Positions 8,360 through 16,867 of a stretch of DNA of 39,013 bases are shown one piece after another. The translations under genes were made by a program, and so were the position numbers. The notes below the pieces were generated by a model. The model saw only the letters and a list, made by a program, of their open reading frames with translations. It had not been told where the DNA came from and did not search any database. This DNA is from Deltaproteobacteria bacterium (GTDB taxonomy: Bacteria; Desulfobacterota; Desulfobacteria; Desulfobacterales; GCA-2748835). The stretch is from the NCBI GenBank assembly GCA_002748835.1, contig PDTL01000033.1, forward strand, positions 1-39,013. The letters run 5' to 3'. Within the stretch, counting starts at the first letter, position 1. Each line of letters begins with the position of its first letter.

Positions 8360-8886
8360 GACTCCTGCTCCTCGTTGATGGTAAGGGCCCGTTATCTTCC
8401 GGTGCCGGATGCGGGACGCTCATCCTGTACGTGATATGCGATGTTTCTGCCTGAAGGAAAGCAGGCCCCTGTCGCCCGGATTATGTATCCGGACTATGTA
8501 ACAAAAATCCATGGGGTATGGCAAGGTTGAAGGTTTCCCCACATCCACCCCTGTTTTTATGAACATCTGATTCAGGACAATCTTGAGACGTTTTTTCACG
8601 GCGTGCGACGATAGCCGGATCCGGTGTTAAGCTGGATGCCCGCATCAGCTCGTGCGCTGATCCGGCTGCATCTGTTAAGGAAACGAAAATCTCCCTGTTT
8701 CTTTTCACCTGTCTCTGCACGTTGAAAATGAACCGGCATAGGTGACAAGAATCACTGAAACGGATCGCGAAAAATCCTTTACAGGGCGTGTTAGAATGCT
8801 TTAAGTTGAGCATGTACGATGGTTTTGGGGTTGAACGCGGTTCTGATCAGTCATTGAGGTACACACCTGTTGAGTAAGGAGGCAAC
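8360..8886. other. intergenic region between divergent leuC and the FadL-like gene
   Basis: 527 bases. I see no credible gene: the longest open frame (minus, 8481-8813) has low-complexity translation, no ribosome site and no recognisable motif. A small hairpin CCGGAT/ATCCGG lies at 8476-8492. Promoters for leuC and the FadL-like gene must lie here, but no strong -35/-10 pair stands out. Confidence 0.6.
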
Positions 8887-10251
8887 ATGAAGAAATGGAT
8901 CGGTTTGATTATCCTGATGGGGATGGGGGTGGGGAGCGCCTATGGTGCTGCTGTGGATACCTTTGGCATCGGTGCCAAAGCAACCGCGCTGGGCGGGGCA
9001 TTTACCGCTTATGCGGATGATGTCTTTGCCATTTATTATAATCCCGGCGGACTGACCCAGCTGGAAGGCCCCGTCTTTTCAGCCGGTATCCATGTGATTG
9101 ACCCGACGCTGAAGGTTGACAACTTCACGGTGGAAGCAGACGAGATTACCTCTCCGTTCGGCAGCACGTTCAATGCCAGTGCCGGTCCTGCTGATTTTGA
9201 GGATGAGTCGGACACCCTTCCTGTACCGCACATGGGTTTTGCCATGCCTGTGGGTGATCGTCTGGCCATGGGCGTGGCTTTGTATGCCCCGTTCGGACTG
9301 CACATCAAATGGGACCAGGATCTGGAAAAAAATCCCGCAGCCCTTCATTATTATGAATCCTGGTATACCCGTGTGGCTGTGACGCCAACCATTGCCTACA
9401 AAGTGTCTGACAACCTGTCTGTGGGGTTTGGCATTTCATTCGGTCGTTCTGAGGCGGGTGAAGAGCGTTTGCTCAATTATCCCGGGCTGCCGGCAGGGTT
9501 GTTCGGAGACATCGCGTTTGGATCCCATATCAAGGCGGACCTGGTGGATGATCTCAACTATTCCGCCAACATAGGTGTGTTTTACAAGCCGTTTGACCAT
9601 TTATCTCTGGGCCTGACCTACAGGGGGCGTGCAGATACAGATTTTGAAGGCTATCTGTATGTGGACGGCAAAAAATGGAAAGCCGCTGACGGTCGGAATA
9701 CTAAGCTCAAGCTTGATTATGACCATCCGGATCAGCTTCAGGTGGGTCTGCGATACATCACGATTCACAATTTTTCCGTTGAGACGGATGTGGTCTGGAC
9801 CCACTGGTCTGTCGGAGATGAACAGAACACCAGCATCTCTCCGGCATTTTTGGGTAGAAAAGACAGGGCAATCCATAATCGTGACTGGCATGACACCGTG
9901 CAGGTCCGTTTGGGTGTGGAGTGGGCCTGGGATGAAATGTTCACCTTTCGGGGCGGGTATTTTTACGACCCCTCACCCATTCCCGATGAAACGTTCGACA
10001 TGATGTGGCCGGACGGTGACCGAAAAACCTATAGCCTGGGAGTTGGCGTTAATCTAGGCAAGTTTGTCATTGACGGGATACTTGAATATGCCTTGTCCGA
10101 AGGCAAGCGGGAAATCGGCGGGGAAACTGATAACATGAACCATTCCTATAACCCCTATGAACCGTTGGGACTTGACAATGATGCGCGCGTGTCCCTGAGC
10201 GCAGAGGGGTATCTCTGGGCCTGCGGACTGACGGTGAGTTACCAGTTCTGA
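8887..10251 (+). CDS. FadL/TodX-family outer-membrane transport protein
   Basis: 454 residues. It has a signal peptide (MKKWIGLIILMGMGVGSAYGA) with probable cleavage near residue 21. The mature N-terminus (FGIGAKATALGGAFTAYADD, then IYYNPGGLTQLEG) is the FadL plug region. The remainder alternates like a 14-strand barrel and ends in LTVSYQF, with the terminal Phe used for barrel assembly. FadL proteins let long-chain fatty acids or aromatic hydrocarbons cross the outer membrane. A strong AAGGAGG precedes the ATG and a strong terminator follows, so it is a single-gene unit. The substrate cannot be told; a fatty-acid or hydrocarbon role is likely. Confidence 0.92.
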   Translation: MKKWIGLIILMGMGVGSAYGAAVDTFGIGAKATALGGAFTAYADDVFAIYYNPGGLTQLEGPVFSAGIHVIDPTLKVDNFTVEADEITSPFGSTFNASAGPADFEDESDTLPVPHMGFAMPVGDRLAMGVALYAPFGLHIKWDQDLEKNPAALHYYESWYTRVAVTPTIAYKVSDNLSVGFGISFGRSEAGEERLLNYPGLPAGLFGDIAFGSHIKADLVDDLNYSANIGVFYKPFDHLSLGLTYRGRADTDFEGYLYVDGKKWKAADGRNTKLKLDYDHPDQLQVGLRYITIHNFSVETDVVWTHWSVGDEQNTSISPAFLGRKDRAIHNRDWHDTVQVRLGVEWAWDEMFTFRGGYFYDPSPIPDETFDMMWPDGDRKTYSLGVGVNLGKFVIDGILEYALSEGKREIGGETDNMNHSYNPYEPLGLDNDARVSLSAEGYLWACGLTVSYQF

Positions 10252-10277
10252 TTCGGTAACAGCCATTCGAATCTGAC

Positions 10278-10312
10278 AAGGGGACGATGCCACGTGCATC
10301 GTCCCCTTTTTT
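10278..10312 (+). terminator. rho-independent terminator of the FadL-like gene
   Basis: A perfect 13-bp stem (AAGGGGACGATGC / GCATCGTCCCCTT) with a 5-base loop is followed by a T-run to 10311. It lies 27 bases after the stop codon. Confidence 0.93.
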
Positions 10313-10394
10313 ATGGGAATCTTTTTTTCGCGCTTGAAAAACCAATGCCGATCAGCACCCTCTTTTTGCCCTAGCCCGGTATTTTTCGGCGCAG

Positions 10395-10426
10395 CCTCTG
10401 GCCTTGATCTGGCCAGGGGGTTTTTC
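10395..10426 (+). terminator. second plus-strand terminator-like hairpin
   Basis: CCTCTGGCC (10395-10403) pairs with GGCCAGGGG (10411-10419) with one G-T pair, followed by GTTTTTC. It may be a back-up terminator for the FadL-like gene; no gene is seen between the two hairpins. Confidence 0.6.
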
Positions 10427-10486
10427 TTTGGGCATATCCACCTTGAATGCAATCAGAAATGTCTTTTATGATATGTATCGTCACCC

Positions 10487-10750
10487 TTACGCATTTCGCT
10501 CATACCAGCGGTTACGGAAATAGAGCAGGATGTCGATGGCCACCAGAAGGCCGTTGAAGATATAGAGGAAGATCACATTGTCTGGATGGTAAAAGACCTT
10601 GTGAAGCATCCCCGAAACATAGCCGAAGAAGACGATGATCATGAAGGGCAGGCTTTTTCCGGCAGTGGCGCGGGAAGTCCAGGATTTCCAGATAGACGTC
10701 GGCCAGGCCAGGCCGAAACAGATCAGCATGATGATTTCGAAAATACTCAC
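10487..10750 (-). CDS. small PQ-loop-like membrane protein
   Basis: 87 residues from a GTG start at 10750, chosen because AAGGAG lies 8 bases upstream; a longer frame upstream lacks support. Three hydrophobic segments are evident (SIFEIIMLICFGLAW, LPFMIIVFFGYVSGML, VIFLYIFNGLLVAIDILLYF). The loop WPTSIWKSWTSRATAGKSL resembles the PQ-loop pattern (P-x2-x-K-[ST]-x-G-[KR]-S) of SemiSWEET-like and related half-transporters. The function is unknown; the PQ-loop link is inference from pattern. It is transcribed away from crcB. Confidence 0.75.
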   Translation of the reverse strand: MSIFEIIMLICFGLAWPTSIWKSWTSRATAGKSLPFMIIVFFGYVSGMLHKVFYHPDNVIFLYIFNGLLVAIDILLYFRNRWYERNA

Positions 10751-10957
10751 GGCGCAACTCCTTTTCAGATGACACGCGGCCGCTTGCCGGTGATGCAGGA
10801 AGAAATTTACCGCGTAAGGTAACTGAACCGGCCCCGGCATGCAATGGAAATGAAAAAAGATGGACAGAATCTGCTTTTTTCATGAGAAGGAAGCGTCGTT
10901 ACCCCCCGAACGGACCGGGGGACAGGGGAACCCTTATCCTCTCTTTTTCGGTGTGTA

Positions 10958-10986
10958 TTGACAACCGCAGCGCACCGGTTTAGAAC
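10958..10986 (+). promoter_or_regulatory. candidate sigma-70-type promoter for crcB
   Basis: A perfect TTGACA at 10958-10963 is followed after 17 bases by TAGAAC (10981-10986), which matches 4 of 6 positions of the -10 consensus. It lies about 70 bases before the crcB start. Confidence 0.5.
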
Positions 10987-11052
10987 CGTATGGTCTGTTC
11001 GCATCACCTGCCGGTGTCGAAGGATTTCAGCTTGCCATCAAGGAGAATGACA

Positions 11053-11430
11053 GTGCCAAAAATGATGTGGGTCGGGTTGGGGGGGGCTGTGGGTGCCATG
11101 TGCCGGTACGTGGTCAGCGGATTGGCCACACGGCTGGCCGGCGCAACGGTTTTTCCCGCAGGCACAGTGACCGTGAATCTGCTGGGGTGTTTTTTGATCG
11201 GTTTGCTGGGCAGCCTCATCGAGACCCGTCAATTGGTTTCATCTCCGATGCGGCTGCTGTTCATGACCGGTTTTCTGGGCGGTTTTACGACCTTTTCCAC
11301 ATACGGGTATGAATCGTTCGGGTTGCTTCGCACCGGTGAAATTCCTGCCATGGTGATGAATATCGGTATCCATACGCTGGCAGGGCTGCTGACCGTGTGG
11401 GCAGGCTATGCGCTGGCCCGCCTGTTCTGA
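11053..11430 (+). CDS. crcB: CrcB/Fluc fluoride ion channel
   Basis: About 125 residues with four transmembrane segments, typical of CrcB. It exports fluoride as a dual-topology dimer in the inner membrane. Visible motifs are GLGGAVGAMCRYVVSG, FPAGTVTVNLLGCFLIG and TGFLGGFTTFSTYGYES, the last holding the Phe box and central Na+ site. The start is uncertain. GTG at 11053 is seven bases from AAGGAG (11040-11045) and is preferred; ATG at 11047 lies only one base from it, and ATG at 11062 is also possible. I see no fluoride-riboswitch consensus in the leader. A single-gene unit with its own promoter is likely. Confidence 0.92.
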   Translation: MPKMMWVGLGGAVGAMCRYVVSGLATRLAGATVFPAGTVTVNLLGCFLIGLLGSLIETRQLVSSPMRLLFMTGFLGGFTTFSTYGYESFGLLRTGEIPAMVMNIGIHTLAGLLTVWAGYALARLF

Positions 11431-11531
11431 GCATCCGGCGTAGTGTTTCGCATGCGATAAACGGGGTGGGTCTTAGCTCCTCTGGAAGGGGTCAGCGCCG
11501 TATGCACTGGCGCCGGCCGGTGATGGATGCC

Positions 11532-12716
11532 TTATGGCTTGACCAGCGTGTAGGCAATCCCGGCATCGGAAAGGCGTTTGACCATGCCACGGGCCTCTTC
11601 GGGATGCCGGTAGGCGCCGACCCGGCAGGCGGATGCATCGTCCGACATCATGGGGAACGCGCCTAAGGCGATCAGCTTTGTAACAAGGCGGTCTCTGGCA
11701 TCGGGTGCTTCGGAGGTAACGATATTAAGAAACAAGGGCTTACGGGTTGTAATTGCCGTGGCAGCCCCGCTTTTTTTGACGGCGGCAAGGGCCGCGTCTG
11801 CTGCTGTTTTATCCGGATATCGGCCGTAAAACATGCGATACCAGATGCCCTTTCCGGGGACCTCTACAGGGGTGGTGTAAATCGGTTCCCCTTTTGAAAG
11901 CAGGGCGGTTGCGGTATGTTTGGCAACTTCCCATTTCCGGTAGGACGCCATTTGAACTGTCCACGGGACAGGCGGGCTGTCCGTGGCGGTTTTCACGGTC
12001 TTTTGTTCTTCTGTTTCAGGTAAGGCCTCAGGGATGTTTGGGGGAGGTGATAGCGCTGCAACCGGTGCCGGCGGCTGGCGGGTCATCTCATCCAGGGCCT
12101 TGAGTGCATCCCAGACCCCTGATTCTCTGGCAATCTGAAGACCGGTATCGGTGTGTTTGACGGCTAAGGTCACGGCCTGGGTGACGGTGGCATCTGCCTT
12201 GATCAGGCTGAGGGTGAAGGCGGCAGTGGGGGTCGGTTCTGCATCCATGTCAATATCAATCCCGGACACATGAATACCCATACCGGGAAGTCCTGCCAGT
12301 GTGGTTGTAAATTTTTGTGGACTGATGGGCCCTGAAACACTGAGTCGCTGTACGTCAGGACAGTAGAGTGTGAACAGGGTTTCGGCTTCACCGGGGGACG
12401 CGGCTGCTTTAGCCAGCTCTGAAGCCCATCTGTTCAAAAACGATCTGATTTCAGATGCCGGTGACATCGGTGCGGGTGCGTCCAGGGGAGGGGGCGCTGA
12501 TTCCGGGGCATTGGGGATGGCAATTTCAACTCTGGATACGCTGGCGGGGCCTTTCGCTTTTGGGGTGATGAAGAAGGCCAGGTAGACAGATCCCCCAATG
12601 ACAAGGGCAAAAGCGACCCCGGCAATGACATAGAACGACTTGAAAGGGTACAGCTTTGTTTCGAGAATGGCGATGATGATAATGGCAATAAGCGGTCCTG
12701 CCCATAATGCAGTCAT
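11532..12716 (-). CDS. SPOR-domain membrane protein
   Basis: 394 residues from the ATG at 12716 (GGAG five bases upstream); an upstream ATG at 12857 in the same frame is possible but has no ribosome site. The N-terminus has two hydrophobic segments (WAGPLIAIIIIAILE and FYVIAGVAFALVIGGSVYLAFF). A Pro/Ala-rich linker follows. Next is a domain of about 110 residues (EIRSFLNRWASELAKAA... to ...LQIARESG) that reads like an NTF2/SnoaL-type fold. A SPOR repeat comes after it (VPWTVQMASYRKWEVAKHTA...IWYRMFYGRYPDKTAADAAL), then a weaker second SPOR-like unit at the C-terminus. SPOR domains bind denuded septal peptidoglycan, so a role in division or envelope maintenance is likely. The NTF2-like call is low-confidence. 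Confidence 0.82.
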   Translation of the reverse strand: MTALWAGPLIAIIIIAILETKLYPFKSFYVIAGVAFALVIGGSVYLAFFITPKAKGPASVSRVEIAIPNAPESAPPPLDAPAPMSPASEIRSFLNRWASELAKAAASPGEAETLFTLYCPDVQRLSVSGPISPQKFTTTLAGLPGMGIHVSGIDIDMDAEPTPTAAFTLSLIKADATVTQAVTLAVKHTDTGLQIARESGVWDALKALDEMTRQPPAPVAALSPPPNIPEALPETEEQKTVKTATDSPPVPWTVQMASYRKWEVAKHTATALLSKGEPIYTTPVEVPGKGIWYRMFYGRYPDKTAADAALAAVKKSGAATAITTRKPLFLNIVTSEAPDARDRLVTKLIALGAFPMMSDDASACRVGAYRHPEEARGMVKRLSDAGIAYTLVKP

Positions 12717-12943
12717 GTCTTCTCCATGCCGTTCCGGCGCTTCACCGGTGGCTGATAAAAATCGCTTCCGATTTCTGCTGCACGAAACAGCTGAGTATCC
12801 GGAAACGGGAAACGATGACGGTTTAATCGGCTCATACGTGGTTGCACGTTCAGTCATAATGAGATTTTCTGATGCATGTAAAGAAAAAAATGAGCTGTTT
12901 TTAAGCAAAACCGGTTGTGCATCCTTTATAGACAGGAGGGCGC

Positions 12944-13645
12944 ATGGGAGAACGCCAGCGGGACTCGTCTGCGTTCCGGCCGTTTGAAGCCTTCAGAGAT
13001 CAACTGCTCAGTCGGTCGTATCCGTCTAAACCGACCTATTACCGGCCATCGGTACCACCTGCATCCGGTTTGGTGCAAACGGCAACTGATGATGACAGGG
13101 CGACCGACGCTGCATTGTTTGCCGAGGCCATGGACGGTGTGGCACCCCTGTCCGGTACCCGGCGTATTGTTCCGCCGCTCTGCCGGGTGAGAAAATCTGC
13201 GGCCCAGGATACTGCCATTGAAGCGGATACGGCGGCCTTCAGTCAGCTTCGGGAGCTGGTCGCAACCGGCCGGGGCTTCCGGGTTTGGCAGACGCCTGAA
13301 TACATGTGCGGCAGTGCTGATTCGGCGCATCCAGAACTCTGCTTCCGGCTGCACCGGGGGGATTTTCCCGTTCAGGGCCATTTAGATCTTCATGGCCTGA
13401 CCGTGGATGAGGCCCGGCCGGTGTTTCTGCAGTTTTTGAAAGAAAGCATTCGGTCCGGTAAACGGAACGTCCTGGTCATTCATGGCCGCGGGCTGTCGTC
13501 TCCCAGGGAACCGGTGTTGAAATCCCGGATCTATGCATGGCTGTCATCCCGCGCCTTGCGAAAATGGGTGCTGGCGTTCTCCAGTGCGCGGATGTGTGAC
13601 GGCGGGGCAGGGGGGACCTATGTGTTGCTCAACGTATTTCCTTGA
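12944..13645 (+). CDS. Smr-domain protein
   Basis: 233 residues; AGGAGG sits four bases before the ATG. The C-terminal 100 residues form an Smr domain with LDLHGLTVDEA, VLVIHGRGLSS and a final Gly-rich GGAGGTYVLL strand. The N-terminal 120 residues are polar and resemble the lead segment of stand-alone Smr (YdaL/SmrA/B-like) proteins. Smr domains are nucleases; E. coli SmrB cleaves mRNA between collided ribosomes, and MutS2 uses the domain on DNA. Which applies here cannot be told. It is divergent from the SPOR gene, and its last 17 bases overlap the end of pyk on the other strand. Confidence 0.88.
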   Translation: MGERQRDSSAFRPFEAFRDQLLSRSYPSKPTYYRPSVPPASGLVQTATDDDRATDAALFAEAMDGVAPLSGTRRIVPPLCRVRKSAAQDTAIEADTAAFSQLRELVATGRGFRVWQTPEYMCGSADSAHPELCFRLHRGDFPVQGHLDLHGLTVDEARPVFLQFLKESIRSGKRNVLVIHGRGLSSPREPVLKSRIYAWLSSRALRKWVLAFSSARMCDGGAGGTYVLLNVFP

Positions 13646-15035
13646 CCTTGATCATGGTGGTGGTGCCAGCCTGGCCCAGCGGATAACCGGCAGTAATGAC
13701 GATCCGGTCACCCGCAGCGACGGCCTGTTCCTGAACCGCCGTTTCCGCGCACAGCGTAAACATCTGATCCATATCTTCTGCCAGGGGGACATGGAGGGGA
13801 ATGCATCCCCAGTAGAGTGACAGACGGCGGACCGCACTGCTGTCGTGGGACATGGCGAGAATTTTTGCCCGCGGACGAAACCGGGAGATCTGTTTGGCCG
13901 TGAAACCGGACGTGGTGGCAGCCACCACCGCCTGTGCACCCAGATGTTCGGCAAGGACACAGGCGGCGTAGGCCACGGACTCGGAGATCTCCATGCGGGG
14001 GCTCAGGTTGAGATATTGGGTGTGCGGGTAGCGTTCCTCGGCGCTGCTCGCGATCGCGGCCAAATAATGCACGGCCTTTACCGGGTAAAGGCCGCTGGCC
14101 GACTCTTCGGACAGCATGACCGCATCTGCACCGTCGAGTACCGCATTGGCCACATCATTGGCTTCTGCGCGGGTGGGGCGGGGGGATTCGCACATGGACC
14201 GTAGCATCTGGGTGGCCACGATCACCGGTTTTCCCCTGTTATTGGCCAGCCGGATCAGGCGTTTCTGAATGTTAGGGACCGTCTCCAGGGGGATTTCGAC
14301 GCCCAGGTCGCCGCGGGCGATCATGATGGCATCGGCCGCTTCGAGGATGGCGTCAATGTTGCTCAGGGATTCGTGTTTTTCGATCTTGGCCACCACCGGG
14401 ATGGTTTTTCCGGCAGCCTGTATCATGGCTTTTATCGCTTTGATATCCTCTGCGCACCGGACAAACGAGAGGGCCACGTAATCCACATCCATACGGATGC
14501 CAAAGGCTAGGTCTTTTTTGTCTTTATCTGTCAGGGAGGGTACATTCAGACGGCTGCTCGGGAGATTGATCCCCTTGTTTGAGGTGAGGACGCCGCCGGT
14601 AATGACCTTACACAGAATCTCCGATGGGTGGGTATCCCGGACGACCAGTTCCATCATGCCGTCAGCCAGCAGAATGATATCGTCTGTGGTGACATCATGG
14701 GGCAGTTGTTCATAGGAAATCGGGATCCGGTTGCCCTGGCCGATCTCCTGTTTTGTGGTCAGGATGACGTCCTGTCCGGGTTCCAGCCGGATGCCGGGCG
14801 CGGCGATTTTACCGACCCGGATCTTCGGGCCGCAGAGATCCTGAAGAATCGCAACGGGTGTTCCCATGGCATCTGACACGGACCGGAGCATCCGAATTTT
14901 TTTTTCATGGCCGGCGAGATCACCATGGGAAAAATTGAGCCGGGCCACATTCATGCCTTCGTGAATCATGGCTTGGATGATCTCCCGGGTTTCACTGGCA
15001 GGACCGATGGTGCAGATGATTTTTGTGCGTGGCAT
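13629..15035 (-). CDS. pyk: pyruvate kinase
   Basis: 468 residues. It converts PEP and ADP to pyruvate and ATP in the last step of glycolysis. Motifs present are RTKIICTIGPAS at the start, NVARLNFSHGD, LQDLCGPKIRVG, the catalytic MIARGDLGVEIPLE and ATQMLRSMCESPRPTRAEAN. The C-terminal allosteric domain is full length. GAGGAA lies five bases before the ATG. It is transcribed alone from an upstream region with a TATAAT box and a dyad. The 3' end overlaps the Smr gene by 17 bases with no visible terminator. Confidence 0.97.
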   Translation of the reverse strand: MPRTKIICTIGPASETREIIQAMIHEGMNVARLNFSHGDLAGHEKKIRMLRSVSDAMGTPVAILQDLCGPKIRVGKIAAPGIRLEPGQDVILTTKQEIGQGNRIPISYEQLPHDVTTDDIILLADGMMELVVRDTHPSEILCKVITGGVLTSNKGINLPSSRLNVPSLTDKDKKDLAFGIRMDVDYVALSFVRCAEDIKAIKAMIQAAGKTIPVVAKIEKHESLSNIDAILEAADAIMIARGDLGVEIPLETVPNIQKRLIRLANNRGKPVIVATQMLRSMCESPRPTRAEANDVANAVLDGADAVMLSEESASGLYPVKAVHYLAAIASSAEERYPHTQYLNLSPRMEISESVAYAACVLAEHLGAQAVVAATTSGFTAKQISRFRPRAKILAMSHDSSAVRRLSLYWGCIPLHVPLAEDMDQMFTLCAETAVQEQAVAAGDRIVITAGYPLGQAGTTTMIKVKEIR

Positions 15036-15128
15036 CTGGTTCCTCTGTACGCTATCTCGTTATCCGGTTAGGCCGTTTATCAGGGATTCGGGTTTGTGTG
15101 TCTCTTGTGAAGAATTTTTTTTAACACC

Positions 15129-15144
15129 GTGTCATGGTTGACAC
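15129..15144. promoter_or_regulatory. inverted repeat in the pyk leader, candidate operator
   Basis: A perfect dyad GTGTCA-TGGT-TGACAC lies between the candidate -10 box and the pyk start (94 bases upstream of the ATG). Its size and symmetry suit a dimeric repressor site; the regulator is unknown. Confidence 0.5.
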
Positions 15145-15160
15145 AAAAACAGGCTATGTG

Positions 15161-15185
15161 GTAAGGCCTCTTACCCGTAATTATA
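15161..15185 (-). promoter_or_regulatory. candidate -10 box and flanking dyad for pyk
   Basis: On the minus strand TATAAT (15185-15180) is a perfect -10 box with no good -35 upstream. A second dyad, GTAAG-GCCT-CTTAC (15161-15174), lies at the expected transcription start, a good place for an operator. Confidence 0.4.
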
Positions 15186-15344
15186 CTGAAAAGTAAAGAA
15201 AAAAACGATGGCATGTGACAACGGGCGGGGTGGGATTTGAGCGATGTGATGTCAGTGAACGTTGCACGCCGTTACTGGGCTGGACAGCTGAACAAGGGGA
15301 TACTGAAATAGCGGCGCAACGGCTGTCAGTCTGATCAATTCACG

Positions 15345-15390
15345 TTTTTAAAAACATGCAAGGCGGCTCGGTGAGCCGCCTTGCATGTTT
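15345..15390 (-). terminator. strong terminator of the CoA-transferase gene
   Basis: A perfect 18-bp stem (15352-15369 with 15373-15390) with a GGT loop is followed on the minus strand by TTTTTAAAAA-type sequence. It lies 67 bases after the stop codon and also isolates pyk. Confidence 0.9.
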
Positions 15391-15456
15391 ACACGATTGA
15401 ATTGAGTCTTCTGGGTCGGCCGGAAGAATTCGTCACGCCCCATGTCGTCTGCGTCA

Positions 15457-16788
15457 TTACTTGTTTGCCTGGCACCAGATCCGCATGTTTTGGGCTTCGC
15501 GCACCAGTTCATCCCGGAAATCGGGGTGGGCAATGCTGATCAGGGCTTCGGCCCGTTCCCAGGTTGATTTCCCTTTCAGCGACACCATCCCGTATTCGGT
15601 GACCACATAATGGGTTACGGTTCGGGGCAGGGTAACAATGGTGCCGGGATCAAAGACCGGCCGGATCCGGGACTTTACATTACCTTCCTTGTCCTTGGTG
15701 GTCGAGGAAAGGCAGATGAAGGACTTGCCGCCCTTGGAATGATAGGCGCCATAAGCAAAATCAAACTGGCCGCCGGTGCCGGTGATGTGGCGGAAACCGG
15801 AAGATTCGGAGGATACCTGGCCGTAAAGGTCGACTTCCAGAGCGTTGTTGATGGAAATCACGTTGTCGTTGGAAGCGATCCGGGCCAGGTCATTGGTGTA
15901 GTCAACCGGGTAACTGGCACAGGCACTGTTGTTGTCAAGAAAATCATAGAGCCGGCTGCTGCCCAGGGCAAAGGTGTAGACCATGCGTCCCTGATCGCAG
16001 ACCTTTTTCCGGTTGGTGATCCTGCCAGCCTCGAACATGTCCAGGTAGGCGTCGGCCAGCATTTCCGTGTGAACCCCGAGGTCTTTCACGTCTGACTGGG
16101 CGATCATTTTGCCGACCGCATTGGGCATACCGCCGATACCGAGCTGGATGCAGGATCCGTCGCGGATTTCGGAAACGATGGATTCGGCAATGGTCTGGTC
16201 AATGTCGCTGATCACCGGATCGGGCAGGGCCGGCAGGGGAATGGGTTCCGCTTCGACCACATAGTCAACTTCCGAGATATGGATCGTTTCATGGATACCG
16301 CCCAGGCAGCGGGGAATATGTTCGTTGACTTCCACGATAACGCATTTGGCGTTGTCAATCATGGCCCGCTGAAAGGAATTGGCGATCCCGAAATTGAAAT
16401 ACCCTTCCGCATCCATGGGCCCGGTGACCAGCACACAGAAGTCAGAAGAGAGGTTCTGACGGTAATGAGAGGGGCCTTCATGATAAATAAACGGAATAAA
16501 ATGGCAGTTGCCGTTATCATGGAATTTCCGCTCAGCGGCTGAAAAATGCCAGCTGTTATAGATGAACGAGCCATGGCCGGCATCGGGGAGCGCTGATTTC
16601 CCCGGATAGGCAAGGGTGCGTATTTTTACATTTTTGAGACTGTCGGCGCGTTTGGCGAGGGCTGCATCCACGTGGCGGGGCACTGCGCAGAAGGCACCAT
16701 ATTCGACCCAGCTGTCGGATGTGATGGCGGCGGCTGCGGCTTCTGCAGTAGCCCGTTTGGCTTCATAGTCGCGGTAAATAGCTTTCAT
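15457..16788 (-). CDS. acetyl-CoA hydrolase/transferase-family CoA-transferase
   Basis: 443 residues, matching the butyryl-CoA:acetate and 4-hydroxybutyrate CoA-transferase branch. These enzymes move CoA between acyl groups and acetate through a Glu-CoA thioester. Motifs seen are GPMDAEGYFNFG, LGIGGMPNAVG, GVHTEMLADAY and SSGFRHITGTGGQFDFAYGA. Glu242 in HTEM lies where the catalytic Glu of the 4-hydroxybutyrate enzyme is described, which is an inference by position. AAAGGA precedes the ATG. A -24/-12 promoter at 16840-16855 and an adjacent sigma-54 activator indicate inducible expression, probably by an organic acid. The acyl substrate (butyrate, propionate, succinate or other) is not determined. 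Confidence 0.9.
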   Translation of the reverse strand: MKAIYRDYEAKRATAEAAAAAITSDSWVEYGAFCAVPRHVDAALAKRADSLKNVKIRTLAYPGKSALPDAGHGSFIYNSWHFSAAERKFHDNGNCHFIPFIYHEGPSHYRQNLSSDFCVLVTGPMDAEGYFNFGIANSFQRAMIDNAKCVIVEVNEHIPRCLGGIHETIHISEVDYVVEAEPIPLPALPDPVISDIDQTIAESIVSEIRDGSCIQLGIGGMPNAVGKMIAQSDVKDLGVHTEMLADAYLDMFEAGRITNRKKVCDQGRMVYTFALGSSRLYDFLDNNSACASYPVDYTNDLARIASNDNVISINNALEVDLYGQVSSESSGFRHITGTGGQFDFAYGAYHSKGGKSFICLSSTTKDKEGNVKSRIRPVFDPGTIVTLPRTVTHYVVTEYGMVSLKGKSTWERAEALISIAHPDFRDELVREAQNMRIWCQANK

Positions 16789-16839
16789 GTTTTTTCCTTT
16801 ATTTTTAGGTGAATAGAATTGTGTCTGGAGTTAGCTACC

Positions 16840-16855
16840 AGCAAACGGGGTGCCA
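16840..16855 (-). promoter_or_regulatory. sigma-54 (-24/-12) promoter of the CoA-transferase gene
   Basis: On the minus strand the sequence TGGCACCCCGTTTGCT matches the consensus TGGCAC-N5-TTGC[AT] exactly, including the fixed GG to GC spacing. Predicted transcription start is near 16829, leaving a leader of about 40 bases before the ATG. Confidence 0.88.
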
Positions 16856-16867
16856 GCCCGGTGAGAA

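Noticed and set aside
8481..8813. 110-codon minus-strand frame between leuC and the FadL-like gene
   Set aside because: No ribosome site, no motif, and poor protein-like composition; treated as noncoding.
10841..11052. Fluoride riboswitch in front of crcB
   Set aside because: The leader lacks the GGxGAUGG start and pseudoknot sequences; only a short C5/G5 hairpin at 10903-10921 is seen.
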